Shown here: positions 18,745 through 27,951 of the stretch, one piece after another
Position numbering within the stretch: position 1 is the first letter of the stretch
Layout of the letters: every line of letters starts with the position of its first letter
Origin: a candidate division FCPU426 bacterium
Lineage (GTDB): Bacteria > Oederibacteriota > Muellerivitia > Muellerivitales > Muellerivitaceae
Assembly: GCA_030041545.1 (NCBI GenBank)
Contig: JASHNQ010000072.1
Location: 21,921 to 85,920, forward strand
Direction: 5' to 3'
DNA length: 64,000 bases
Notes under the pieces: generated by a model
What the model saw: only the letters and a program-made list of their open reading frames with translations
The model's database searches: none
What the model was told of the DNA's origin: nothing
Translations under genes and position numbers: made by a program

Positions 18745-20559
18745 TTACTTTTGCGGGTTGTTCCTTTTCACTTCCACGATCTTACCGCCGAACATCTTGA
18801 GCGCGGCGGCCACGATGGGCTCTTCCTTCTCCAGCTTTTCCACGTCCACTTGGGGGGCGGAAAGGGGCTTGGGGGCCCGGGGCCCCTTGGGTTTTTCGGG
18901 CGCGGCGGCCTTGGCCTCGGGCAGCACCGGCACCAGGGTGATCTTGCGGCCGATGGTTTCCTCCAGCAGTTTTTCCACCAGCACCTTGTTTTCCGGCTTG
19001 GACAACTGCTCATGGTGGAAGGGCCCCTTGCAGACCAGGGTTAGGACGCCCTCGTCGATCTTTTTGGGGCGGGTATCCACCAAAACGCCCTTCAAGCTGG
19101 CCCTTTGGGCACCGACCTTTTCCAGGAGTTCCTGCCATTGGGATTTCAACTTCGCCAGTTCGGGGCTTTGTTCCGCGTCCACGGGCTCCTCGATCTCCTC
19201 CACCGCAAGGACGGGTTCCCCCACGGCAGGAGCCGGGGTTTGGGGGGCATAAGGGGCTCCCCCTTCGCCACCCTCCTTCGCCAAGGCTTCCCCCTTCGTT
19301 AAAACTTCGGGGGACAAGCCGGAGGACAGGCGGCTTCGGGCGACAGGCGGCTTGTCCGCCGGAGCTTTAGCGTAGGCGGAAGGAGAAGGGACCGATGAAA
19401 CGGATCCGTTGTCCACCTGTTTCAAAAGGTCGCCCACGGCAACCAGCTGTTTCATGCGGCAAAGCTCCAGTACCAGCGTTTCCAGGATGATCCGGGGGTT
19501 GGCGGAATGGCGCACGGCCCATTCCTGCTCGATCAGGAGCCGCAGGGAGGAAAGGATTTGGGCTTCCTCCATTTGGGAAGCCAGGGAGGACAACCGGGCC
19601 ACCTCGTCGGCGGAAAGCGGGATCAAGCCCGCGGCGGAAGCGGGGTAGGCCTTGGCGACCGCCAGGTGCCGGAAGGTTTCCAGCAGTCCCGCGTAAAAGT
19701 GTTCCAGGTCCTTTCCGCCCTCCACCACGCCCTTGACCACGGACAAGGCCGCGGGCGCGTCCTGGCCGGCCGCGGCCCCGGCCAGCTTGAGGAAGACCTC
19801 CTCCTCGATGGCGCCCAGGACCACGCGGATGTCCTCCAGCGTGATTTTCTTGCCCGCGAAGGCCACCACCTGGTCCAGGTTCCTCTGGGCGTCGCGCATG
19901 GAGCCGCCGCCGGACCGGGCCACCTGGTAAAGGGCCTTGTCGTCCACCTCGATCTTCTCGGCGTCCGCGATGCGCTTGAGTTGCTTTTGGAGCGTGTCCA
20001 GCCCCATGGCCCGGAACTCGAAGCGCTGGCAGCGCGACTGCACCGTGGGGGGGAACTGGTGGATTTCGGTGGAGGCCAGGATGAAGATGACGTGGGCGGG
20101 GGGCTCCTCCAGGGTCTTTAAGAAGGCGTCAAAGGCGGCCTTGGAGATGCGGTGAGCCTCGTCGAAGATGTAGACCTTGTACTTGGCCTTGGCCGGGGCG
20201 TTGGCCACCCTTTGTTGAAGGTCGCGGATGTCGTCAATACCGTTCACGGAGGCGGCGTCGATCTCGATGATGTCCATGGACGTCCCGTTGTTGACGTCCT
20301 GGCAGACGTCACAGGCGTTGCAGGGCTCGGCGTCCTTGGGGTTGCGGCAGTTGAGGGCCTTGGCGAAGATGCGCGCCGTGGTGGTCTTGCCCACGCCCCG
20401 GGGCCCGGCGAAGATGTAGGCGTGGGCCAAGCGGTCGGACAGGATGGCGTTCTTGAGGGTGCGGGTGATGTGCTCCTGGCCCACCATGTCGGCGAAGACC
20501 TGGGGGCGCCATTTCAAGGCCATGACCTGGGGCATCGAGAACCTCAATTTTGCACTCAT
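18745..20559 (-). CDS. dnaX: DNA polymerase III subunits gamma and tau
   Basis: ALKWRPQVFADMVGQEHITRTLKNAI, AYIFAGPRGVGKTTTARIFAKALNC, zinc-binding Cys cluster; true start may be the internal MALKWRP. Confidence 0.95.
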   Translation of the reverse strand: MSAKLRFSMPQVMALKWRPQVFADMVGQEHITRTLKNAILSDRLAHAYIFAGPRGVGKTTTARIFAKALNCRNPKDAEPCNACDVCQDVNNGTSMDIIEIDAASVNGIDDIRDLQQRVANAPAKAKYKVYIFDEAHRISKAAFDAFLKTLEEPPAHVIFILASTEIHQFPPTVQSRCQRFEFRAMGLDTLQKQLKRIADAEKIEVDDKALYQVARSGGGSMRDAQRNLDQVVAFAGKKITLEDIRVVLGAIEEEVFLKLAGAAAGQDAPAALSVVKGVVEGGKDLEHFYAGLLETFRHLAVAKAYPASAAGLIPLSADEVARLSSLASQMEEAQILSSLRLLIEQEWAVRHSANPRIILETLVLELCRMKQLVAVGDLLKQVDNGSVSSVPSPSAYAKAPADKPPVARSRLSSGLSPEVLTKGEALAKEGGEGGAPYAPQTPAPAVGEPVLAVEEIEEPVDAEQSPELAKLKSQWQELLEKVGAQRASLKGVLVDTRPKKIDEGVLTLVCKGPFHHEQLSKPENKVLVEKLLEETIGRKITLVPVLPEAKAAAPEKPKGPRAPKPLSAPQVDVEKLEKEEPIVAAALKMFGGKIVEVKRNNPQK

Positions 20560-20779
20560 TTACATTGTTCTAAATATCGGGCTTTGCCCGATGTTAGGTA
20601 ATGAGCGCGACATAGTTTTCATTACGGGGCTTTAGCCCCATTTACAACAGTAGATAAACTATGTGAATGATGAATTTTAAATTATGAATTGTGGTTGTTT
20701 CCGCGAAGCGGAAACTTCGATCATTCAAAACTCAGAATTCAAAATTCAGAATTCGCCCCTGGTTTTAAGGGGCGGCGTT

Positions 20780-20902
20780 CACCCCGCCGTGGGAGCCAGG
20801 TGACCTACAACACCCGAACATCGACCTGACCGTTGCTTCCTTCCGGACCTAGCGGAGTTGGGGCCGCATCGCCGTATAGGACCCGACTCCCACGCCGGGG
20901 TG
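20780..20902 (-). ncRNA. ffs: Bacterial small SRP RNA (4.5S RNA)
   Basis: Minus strand contains GGTCCGGAAGGAAGCA apical motif; ends pair as CACCCCGGCGTGGGAG / CTCCCACGGCGGGGTG; adjacent to dnaX. Confidence 0.9.
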
Positions 20903-21049
20903 AGTTAGATATTTTAAACGAAAAGGCCGTGAATTTTCCATGTTGGCGGGGAAAGGAGCGAATGGGAAAAACATGGCGGAGAAGGAGGATCAGGTCAAAA
21001 GAAACACCTACATAAATTTCATTCTTTAAGGAGACTTTTGACCCGGCGC

Positions 21050-21123
21050 TCAAAGCGCCGCCGAACCCTCGAGACCCTTTTGGAGCCTATCCCCTTTTCG
21101 GGGACGCCTTCGACCGCTCGGCT
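21050..21123 (-). pseudogene. Degenerate tRNA-Ser copy
   Basis: gaaccctcgagacccttttggagcctat....cgccttcgaccgctcggc matches tRNA-Ser at 21161..21251, but the anticodon loop lacks U33 and acceptor ends are missing. Confidence 0.75.
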
Positions 21124-21158
21124 ATCATTTGTTCTTCAAATTCAAGCTCCCGAACAAC

Positions 21159-21251
<93 letters not shown>

Positions 21252-21617
21252 ACGGAACTTGTAACCAAAGCGCAAGGCGTGCGCCTGGACGAAATAAAAT
21301 CTTATACTCCAATTCTTAGGGGACTATTTCGTCCCGTCCCCTTCGGGGCCGAAGACCGCTCGGCCACCTCTCCACGGAACTTGTAACCAAAGCGCAAGGC
21401 GTGCGCCTGGACGAAATAAAATCTTATACTCCAATTCTTAGGGGACTATTTCGTCCCGTCCTCTTCGGGGCCGAAGACCGTTCGGCCACCTCTCCACGGA
21501 ACTTGTAACCAAAGCGCAAGGCGTGCGCCTGGACGAAATAAAATCTTATACTCCAATTCTTAGGGGACTATTTCGTCCCGTCCCCTTCGGGGCCGAAGAC
21601 CGCTCGGCCACCTCTCC
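21252..21617 (-). repeat. Three 122-bp near-perfect tandem repeats, each carrying a 5' tRNA-Ser fragment
   Basis: Units start at 21252, 21374 and 21496; each includes agaccg(c/t)tcggccacctctcc plus a GGACGAAATA...TATTTCGTCC palindrome. Confidence 0.95.
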
Positions 21618-21761
21618 GAAAACAAAAAAGGGGTCGAGGCAATGCTCACCCCTGAAATTGGCCTGCCATACGAAGCTGGCAAGTTTAACACCAGCCCTCC
21701 TTCGCTGAAGCTATGGAGGGCATACTTCGCCCACTTCAACAACGTTCAAGGAAGCGAAGTA

Positions 21762-21837
21762 TGGTGGAGATGAGCGGGATCGAACCGCCGACCTTCTCGT
21801 TGCGAACGAGACGCTCTCCCAACTGAGCTACATCCCC
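21762..21837 (-). tRNA. tRNA-Ala (CGC), encoded CCA
   Basis: GGGGATGTAGCTCAGTTGGGAGAGCGTCTCGTTCGCAACGAGAAGGTCGGCGGTTCGATCCCGCTCATCTCCACCA. Confidence 0.93.
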
Positions 21838-21948
21838 ACAAGCACCAAACCTAAGGAAACTCTCCCAACCCCTCGACAGGCCTAGTGGTGAGCTAGGCCG
21901 AACCATTCGGGGCCCTGAGTTCGTCGAAGGGCTACACCCTCACGTCCG

Positions 21949-22443
21949 TCATTTGGCTTTGCGGCGTATTTCCTTGAAGAACCCGCTCAAAACCTTTGAG
22001 CAATCTTCTTTTAATATACCGCCGGTAACCTTGACCCGGTGGTTCAATTTCGGGTTCTCCAAGGCGTTCGCGATGCTTTCAACAACCCCCGCCTTGGGAT
22101 CGGCGGCCCCATAAAAAAGGTTTTCAATCCGCGATAACACGATGGCGCCCGCGCACATACCGCAAGGTTCCAGGGTTACGTATAAATTGCAGTTATTTAA
22201 TCGCCAGCTTTTCAGCTTTTTCGCGGCCTTGGACAGGGCCATCATTTCCGCATGGGTCAGGGCGCTTTGCTTCGACTCCGTTAAGTTATGGCCCCGGCTG
22301 ATGATTTGGCCGTCCTTTACCACCACCGCGCCCACGGGAACTTCGCCCTTTTGGGCCGCCTTGACGGCTTCCTTCAATGCCTCTCGCATGAAATTTTCGT
22401 GGGGGTGGTCCAGCTGAAGCCTCATCAAAGTGGTGCGTGCCAA
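21949..22443 (-). CDS. tadA: tRNA-specific adenosine deaminase
   Basis: VPVGAVVV, THAEMMAL, TLEPCGMCAGAI, FFKEIRRK; conserved neighbourhood. Confidence 0.92.
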   Translation of the reverse strand: MARTTLMRLQLDHPHENFMREALKEAVKAAQKGEVPVGAVVVKDGQIISRGHNLTESKQSALTHAEMMALSKAAKKLKSWRLNNCNLYVTLEPCGMCAGAIVLSRIENLFYGAADPKAGVVESIANALENPKLNHRVKVTGGILKEDCSKVLSGFFKEIRRKAK

Positions 22444-22538
22444 TTTTCATTTTGGAATTTTTTTTAATGAAGTTGGTACTGCACCATCTTCCTCAATTTG
22501 GCGGCAAAACGAAGTTTGCCGCTATTTCAATGAAAAGA

Positions 22539-22587
22539 TGGTGCGCCTGGAGGGATTCGAACCCCCAACCTACTGATCCGTAGTCAG
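22539..22587. repeat. Attachment-site direct repeat (displaced tRNA-Arg 3' end), left junction
   Basis: tggtgcgcctggagggattcgaacccccaacctactgatccgtagtcag identical to 37953..38001. Confidence 0.95.
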
Positions 22588-22651
22588 ACGGTTCAAACAT
22601 TCCAGCCTCACCGAACTCCTTCAAAAAACATTACAGCACAACAACTTCCGA

Positions 22652-23761
22652 CTACTTGGCTCCCGATAGGGAGGGATGATTTTCCACGCGTGTCATATCC
22701 GTGTCAATCAAACTTTCCGCTTTTTGAAGAGCCATCTTCCGGTCTTTCCTATCCACCCTGTCGTACTTCCTAAAAACGGCGTAGGTTTTATGACCGCTGA
22801 TGCTCATCGTCACGTTATCGGGAACACCGGCCTTCCTGAAGTTCGTTATCGCGCAATGCCTCAAGTCGTGGAACCTGAAATCCTCAATCCCCGCCCTGAA
22901 GCAAGCCTTCTTGAAGGCCGTCTTGATGGTGCCAATCGGCTTTCCCTTGAAGGTAAAGGCATAAGGGCTTCCCAAGGTCTTTGGAATCCGTTGGAGGGTA
23001 TCCACCAGCCCCTCGCTCAACGGCACTTCCCGTTTCTCCTGGGTCTTTGTGTCGGCGGCCTCCAAGGCGATCACCCCGGCCTTGAAGTCCACCTGCTCCC
23101 ACCTCAAGCCCAAAATCTCCCCGCACCTCATACCCGTTGAATAAGCCAACTGGACTATGGGGCGCAAGTGGCGGGAACAGTTCGCCAACAACGCCTGGTA
23201 TTCCTCCGCCGCCAGGGTCCGCTCCCTGGATTGCTCCTTGAAGCGGGTTATCCCCTCAATCGGGTTACGGTCAATCTGCCTGTTTAAGAGGGCCCTTTTG
23301 ACAAGGGTCTTCAGGCAGGCTATATCCCGGTTTAAGGTCGCCCCCGTGATGGCTTTTCCAGGGCGAAGCTTATGCCCTTCCTTCCGCCTTTGGACCAAGT
23401 AAGCCTCTACCAAGTCCGGCGTCAAACTTTCCAAGGGCCGGTCCCCAAAATAGGCCTTCAGCCTCGCCACGATCTGAGCGTCGTTCTTGTGGCTCCTCTT
23501 CCTGGCCGCTGAATAGGCCAGGAAAGAATCCGCCGCCTCCAAGAAAGTGGCTTTCGGCTTGTCGGAAGCAATGAACTTCTGCTCCACGATGGCCTGCATT
23601 TGCTGAGCCAATACCTTCTTGGCTTGCGCCAAGGGTATCTGCCCCAGCCGGACCCTTACCCTTTTACTGATTCCCCCTTCCAAGACGAAATAGTCCAGGA
23701 AGTAGCCCCGCCCGTCCTTTCGCAAGTGGTGGGGCAATCCGTGAACATTAGGTTTACTCAT
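22652..23761 (-). CDS. int: Tyrosine recombinase (site-specific integrase)
   Basis: AYSTGMRCGEILGLRWEQVD, FRFHDLRHCAITNFRKAGVPDNVTMSISGHKTYAVFRKYDRV. Confidence 0.95.
   Translation of the reverse strand: MSKPNVHGLPHHLRKDGRGYFLDYFVLEGGISKRVRVRLGQIPLAQAKKVLAQQMQAIVEQKFIASDKPKATFLEAADSFLAYSAARKRSHKNDAQIVARLKAYFGDRPLESLTPDLVEAYLVQRRKEGHKLRPGKAITGATLNRDIACLKTLVKRALLNRQIDRNPIEGITRFKEQSRERTLAAEEYQALLANCSRHLRPIVQLAYSTGMRCGEILGLRWEQVDFKAGVIALEAADTKTQEKREVPLSEGLVDTLQRIPKTLGSPYAFTFKGKPIGTIKTAFKKACFRAGIEDFRFHDLRHCAITNFRKAGVPDNVTMSISGHKTYAVFRKYDRVDRKDRKMALQKAESLIDTDMTRVENHPSLSGAK
22689..22706. promoter_or_regulatory. Candidate integrase arm-type site, left end
   Basis: cgtgtcatatccgtgtca; near-identical copy at 37791..37808. 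Confidence 0.4.
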
Positions 23762-24009
23762 GACTGCCTCCTAATGTCCCCAGCACCAGGCATTTTACCA
23801 GCACCCTCCGCCAAATATGGAAGAGGTTTTTGGAAAAGGCGGTAAAACTCCGAGAGCCACACCCTGGGATATTTGCCGACCTTGACGAATGGCAAGACGC
23901 CGGTCTGCCGCCAATACCGGACGGTATTGACCGGTACTTTGGCCCTCTCGGCCACCTCCTGGTCGCTCATCAAGTGGTTGCGACGCTCACCCTTCCTACG
24001 CTCGGTCAT
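23758..24009 (-). CDS. AlpA/excisionase-like helix-turn-helix protein
   Basis: MSDQEVAERAKVPVNTVRYWRQTGVLPFVKVGKYPRVWLSEFYRLF; ATG overlaps next to integrase start. Confidence 0.8.
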   Translation of the reverse strand: MTERRKGERRNHLMSDQEVAERAKVPVNTVRYWRQTGVLPFVKVGKYPRVWLSEFYRLFQKPLPYLAEGAGKMPGAGDIRRQS

Positions 24010-24416
24010 ATCGCCCCTCCTTGAATATGGAAGATTGAATAAAAGGGGCCACCGGCCCCACCCTCGGGGAAAGGTGTGGAAAACCCCGCATGAAAGACCT
24101 GTCCATCCATGGACAGGTTTAATGGGGGGTGTTCCACGGTGTTGTTGTTGCCGTTGACTTTGACTTTCGCTTTTTCTGTATCCTTGAATCTTTTTTCCTT
24201 CGCCTCCGCGCCCGCGCCTTTGGGGTTGAGTCTGTCCAAGAGGCCAGACCCCACTACCGCTTTCCTGGTCATCATTACTGATCCAGGGGGAGTGGGGTCT
24301 GGCGTCGCAGGACAGGCGAAACCCCATCTTTTGCGGGCGTTCCGGCCTTTTTCCGCTTTAAGCAGGTTAAAGCTCCGCTTAAAGTTCATGGGTTGTGCCT
24401 CCCTGCTTCTCGTCAC
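24006..24416 (-). CDS. Hypothetical protein (low support)
   Basis: Open frame between flanking element genes, overlapping both; no recognised domain. Confidence 0.35.
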   Translation of the reverse strand: MTRSREAQPMNFKRSFNLLKAEKGRNARKRWGFACPATPDPTPPGSVMMTRKAVVGSGLLDRLNPKGAGAEAKEKRFKDTEKAKVKVNGNNNTVEHPPLNLSMDGQVFHAGFSTPFPEGGAGGPFYSIFHIQGGAI

Positions 24417-25278
24417 TTGTTGAGGGGGCTTTTAAGATGGGGTCTTTCACGAATGGCAGGTATTCCGCTTCCAGGTTTACCCATGGCACCCGGATAAAGG
24501 GGAAGGTGGCTGCCTTTCCGAAAAAGGAAAAGCCCCAAAGGTCCTTCTGCCGGGCATCCCCCTTGAGGTAGGCCGCTATGCCCTCTAACAGCCTGACGGC
24601 CTGGTTCTTGTCCCGACTGACTACCAGCCGGTAAACCTCCGGGAAATCACGGTTGAGGTTCAAGACCATGGCCGCCATCTTCTGCCGGTTGTAGGGGCTG
24701 TGCTCGTATTCCAGGACAAAGGCATGGGGTTGGCCTTCTAGGGTTGCCTTGAAGTAAGCGTCGGGGGTTCTCTGGTTGAGCCGGTGCAGCTTGGTTCCGG
24801 CCAAGTCCCATCCCCGGCCTTCCTCCAAGGCCCTCTTCCAGGACATCTTCAGGCCGCACCTCATCTCGTAGTCCGAAAGCCAGGTCAAGCCCTCCAAGGC
24901 GGGGTCCGCTTCCAGGTGGATTCGGAGTTCCAGGAGCCTCCGGTCGTGCTCCTTCTCCAAGGGATTGATCCGGGGGGAACGGACCTCCGACGAAACGAGT
25001 ATCCGGGCTAGGCCGGATAACTGGTGCAGGGCGGGCCGGGAAAGGTAGAAATAGGTGTCCTCGTTGGGGAGCTTTTGGGTTTTCAACAGCAGGCCTTTGG
25101 CTACCAGCTCCCTCAAATGCACGCAGGCCGTGACGTAGGATTGGCCGGGGTGGAACTTCTTGTGAAACAACTTGGTGGTGATGAACTTGTTGGAATGGAT
25201 ATAGGCCAAAAGCTGGATTTCGGAAGGTTCCAAGTCCGGGGTCTTTGGGTTGGGAAGAGGGGTGGTGGGTTGGGTCAT
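24379..25278 (-). CDS. Replication-relaxation family-like protein (winged helix)
   Basis: EIQLLAYIHSNKFITTKLFHKKFHPGQSYVTACVHLRELVAKGLLLKTQ..YLSRPALHQL; coupled to TraG-like gene. Confidence 0.65.
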   Translation of the reverse strand: MTQPTTPLPNPKTPDLEPSEIQLLAYIHSNKFITTKLFHKKFHPGQSYVTACVHLRELVAKGLLLKTQKLPNEDTYFYLSRPALHQLSGLARILVSSEVRSPRINPLEKEHDRRLLELRIHLEADPALEGLTWLSDYEMRCGLKMSWKRALEEGRGWDLAGTKLHRLNQRTPDAYFKATLEGQPHAFVLEYEHSPYNRQKMAAMVLNLNRDFPEVYRLVVSRDKNQAVRLLEGIAAYLKGDARQKDLWGFSFFGKAATFPFIRVPWVNLEAEYLPFVKDPILKAPSTSDEKQGGTTHEL

Positions 25279-27056
25279 TGGTCCTCTCCCATCCGGCTTC
25301 CGGCCTTGGCCGTCTCCTTGGGTTCGGTAGGAATGTTCGGCAGGGAGCTTTCATTCTCCTTTTCCCGGTAGTCCCAAGGGACTAGGACTTCCCTGGGGCT
25401 GAAGCCTTCCGGGGCCGTGGCCGCCGCCCTCAAGTCCGTCTTGAAGATATGGACGCCGCCGTCGGCCACCACCTTGACGATGGCCTGGCCGGCCCTAAGT
25501 TCCTTGAACAGGTTGGGGTGGAACCGGAACTTCTCCACCGGCGGCTTGGAAAAGCCCAAAATCTCCCCCTGCTTGCCAAAGCTCTCCACCCGGTAGTCCT
25601 TGTCCGGTACGGTCCCGAATTGCCGTGCAAAGGATTCCGCCGTGTCCGGGTCGTTGACCCTAAGGATGATCTTGTTGCTGGCCGTGTTCATCACCTGTTC
25701 CTGGAACTCCGGGGAGACGCCTTTCAAGTCACCCAAGGACTGGTGGGCCAAGAAGAGGTTCACCTGGGCTTCCCGGCACTTATTGATGAAGTCGATGAAC
25801 CGGGGATAGGCCAGGTTATAGAACTCGTCCAGGAAGACCCGGAAAGGCTTCTCCGGGGGTGTGGCGTACCTGTCGGCCAGTTGCTCGGCCAAATCCATCA
25901 TGGCGAGGATGGAAAACGCCTTGGCGTCCTCTGGGTAACGGGCGAAGTTGGGGGAGAAAAGGAAGACTTCCCCCTTCGCCACCACGTCCCTCATTCGGAT
26001 GCCCGGCTTGCGGACGTTCAAGAGATAGGCCCATTCGCTGTTGCAGAAACGTTGGAGCTTGTTGATGAGCCCGGTCAACTCCATCCGGCGGTCCTTAGGC
26101 GGCTTGCCAAGCCACTGTTCCCGGAAATACCGGGCGTAGGACGTTTGGGGATACCTGGAACAAAACCAACTAATGGTCCTGAAACTGTCGGTTTCCTGAG
26201 TTGCCGTAAGCAGGTCTTGGAAGGTGATGGTTTCGATCCCTTCCTTCAAAAGCCCGATGAGGTTGTGCAGGAAGGCGTCGGCCAGTTCCAGGTAGTAGGT
26301 CTCGGTGGTCTTGGCGTTGTAGAAAAGCGCGGTGAAGGCCCGGTTGGCGATGGCGTCCGCGTTGTCCCCATAAAGGGGGTTGTAGTCGTTGGACTGGCGG
26401 GGGTTGATAAGGTTGAAGTGCTTGAGCCTGCGGCCAGCGGCTTGGCTGACGTAAAAGGCAACATCTTGGAGCATGTTGCCTTTTACGTCGCTGATGAAAC
26501 ACCCCAAGTCCTGCCGGACGGTCTGCTCGATGAAGGGCTTGATGACGAAATGGGTTTTGCCGGTGCCTGTTCCGCCGATGATTTGGACGTTTTCGTGGAG
26601 GGAGGAGGTCGGCAGGCCCCGCCCCTTCTTGGGGGCCAGCTTGAGGAGATAGGGGCCGTAGTCCACCCTTCTCTTCTTAGTGGGCTTATAGAAGAGGAAA
26701 AACAAGCCAAGGCCGCTTACGATGAAAACCGAAACAACGTAAAGCTTGTTGAAGATTGGGAAGAAGAAATCGAGGACGGAAACCGCCATGGTGGGGCAGA
26801 CGGCCACTTTGGTCGTGATGAATATATTCTCACTCTGGCCGAACAAGAGAATGAGGAGATATGGAAGGGCGAAAACCAATATCACAGGCCCAATGATGTG
26901 GTGGTTGACCACATCCGGGTCCGGGAAGGTTCCGTCTATTCCATAGACCCCGAAAAAGGGCCACAGGTAGTTGCATGCGATTAAAACGTAAGGGGCCGCC
27001 AAGACCAGCAAAATGCCTTGATTGAGGCGCTCCCAGTCTTTCTTATCGAATTCCAT
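25275..27056 (-). CDS. VirD4/TraG/TraD-like conjugative coupling ATPase
   Basis: VQIIGGTGTGKTHFVIKPFIEQ Walker A, FRVFLDEFYNLAYPRFIDFINKCREAQVNLFLAHQSLGDL, N-terminal TM segments. Confidence 0.88.
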   Translation of the reverse strand: MEFDKKDWERLNQGILLVLAAPYVLIACNYLWPFFGVYGIDGTFPDPDVVNHHIIGPVILVFALPYLLILLFGQSENIFITTKVAVCPTMAVSVLDFFFPIFNKLYVVSVFIVSGLGLFFLFYKPTKKRRVDYGPYLLKLAPKKGRGLPTSSLHENVQIIGGTGTGKTHFVIKPFIEQTVRQDLGCFISDVKGNMLQDVAFYVSQAAGRRLKHFNLINPRQSNDYNPLYGDNADAIANRAFTALFYNAKTTETYYLELADAFLHNLIGLLKEGIETITFQDLLTATQETDSFRTISWFCSRYPQTSYARYFREQWLGKPPKDRRMELTGLINKLQRFCNSEWAYLLNVRKPGIRMRDVVAKGEVFLFSPNFARYPEDAKAFSILAMMDLAEQLADRYATPPEKPFRVFLDEFYNLAYPRFIDFINKCREAQVNLFLAHQSLGDLKGVSPEFQEQVMNTASNKIILRVNDPDTAESFARQFGTVPDKDYRVESFGKQGEILGFSKPPVEKFRFHPNLFKELRAGQAIVKVVADGGVHIFKTDLRAAATAPEGFSPREVLVPWDYREKENESSLPNIPTEPKETAKAGSRMGEDQ

Positions 27057-27109
27057 AACCTAGCTTTCTTTGAGGAAACCCACCCCACCCCCGGCGGTTT
27101 CCCGCCAGG

Positions 27110-27316
27110 TCAGGGGTTGGGGGGAGTCCTCCAATTCGTTTCGTGGCGCTTCTCGGCCCAATAATGGTCTATGGCCCTGCGGATCAACTCCGTCCGGCTA
27201 AGACCCGTATCCCTCTGCCGCCTCTCCAAGAGTTCCACTTCCTGCGGCGTAATGCGAAGGATGATCCTCAAGCCGCCTAAACTTTTGCGTCCACGCTTTT
27301 GTTTCTTCATGGGCAT
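27110..27316 (-). CDS. Ribbon-helix-helix (CopG/MobC-like) protein
   Basis: LRIILRITPQEVELLERRQRDTGLSRTELIRRAIDHYW. Confidence 0.7.
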   Translation of the reverse strand: MPMKKQKRGRKSLGGLRIILRITPQEVELLERRQRDTGLSRTELIRRAIDHYWAEKRHETNWRTPPNP

Positions 27317-27441
27317 GACATTATTCCTTTCGTTCTAAAACGTCAAAGAAAACCGTATGTATATCGTACATCTGTTTTTAAAAATTGAATTGTTTTTTAA
27401 AAGGATTTAAAAGTTGAAAGCTGGAATTTCGTACATAGGAA

Positions 27442-27945
27442 TTAATTTTTTTGAAAATAAATATTCTTACTTTGATTCTTCATAGCTTTTTGTAGTTGGT
27501 CAGGCGCTTGTTTATTTTTCAATGGATTCAAAATATTTGGGCGCCTTTTATGCTTCTCAACAATTTTTTCAATCACAATGGATAAATCTCTTTTGATTTG
27601 ATGATCCCAAATCCTTAAAACTTGCCAACCCATTCTTCTGAGCTTTCTGAAATTTCTTTGGTCTCTTAGACGGTTTCCTGATATTTTTTTGCGCCAAAAG
27701 GGTTTTAAATTTTTAGCCCACTCTGAAAACCGATACCCATGCCAAAAGTCACCGTCAATGAAAACAGCTAACTTGATTGGGGGGAATACTATGTCAGGAT
27801 TTCCGGGGATATTATTGACATGTTTTTTGAATCGCAGGCCGCATTTGTGAAGGGCTGCTTGGACCAAGAGTTCGGGTTTTGTGTTTTTTACTCGAATCTT
27901 GGACATACAATAACTTCTTTGGGCGGGGGTCAAATTGTCCGGCAT
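27442..27945 (-). CDS. vsr: Very short patch repair endonuclease (Vsr family)
   Basis: LTPAQRSYCMSKIRVKNTKPELLVQAALHKCGLRFKKHV..PDIVFPPIKLAVFIDGDFWHG..WQVLRIWDHQI. Confidence 0.95.
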   Translation of the reverse strand: MPDNLTPAQRSYCMSKIRVKNTKPELLVQAALHKCGLRFKKHVNNIPGNPDIVFPPIKLAVFIDGDFWHGYRFSEWAKNLKPFWRKKISGNRLRDQRNFRKLRRMGWQVLRIWDHQIKRDLSIVIEKIVEKHKRRPNILNPLKNKQAPDQLQKAMKNQSKNIYFQKN

Positions 27946-27951
27946 AACAAC

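Noticed and set aside
20444-20635. Small ORFs around the dnaX start and spacer hairpins
   Set aside because: No homology; overlaps antisense dnaX coding and palindromic spacer
21252-21617. CRISPR-like reading of the 122-bp repeats
   Set aside because: Entire units including would-be spacers are identical, so this is a simple tandem duplication
22539-22600. Second functional tRNA-Arg gene at the left junction
   Set aside because: Only the 3' 49 nt are present; the D-arm and 5' acceptor strand are missing, so it is the displaced att copy
25449-26984. 511-aa plus-strand ORF
   Set aside because: Shadow of the TraG-like coupling protein
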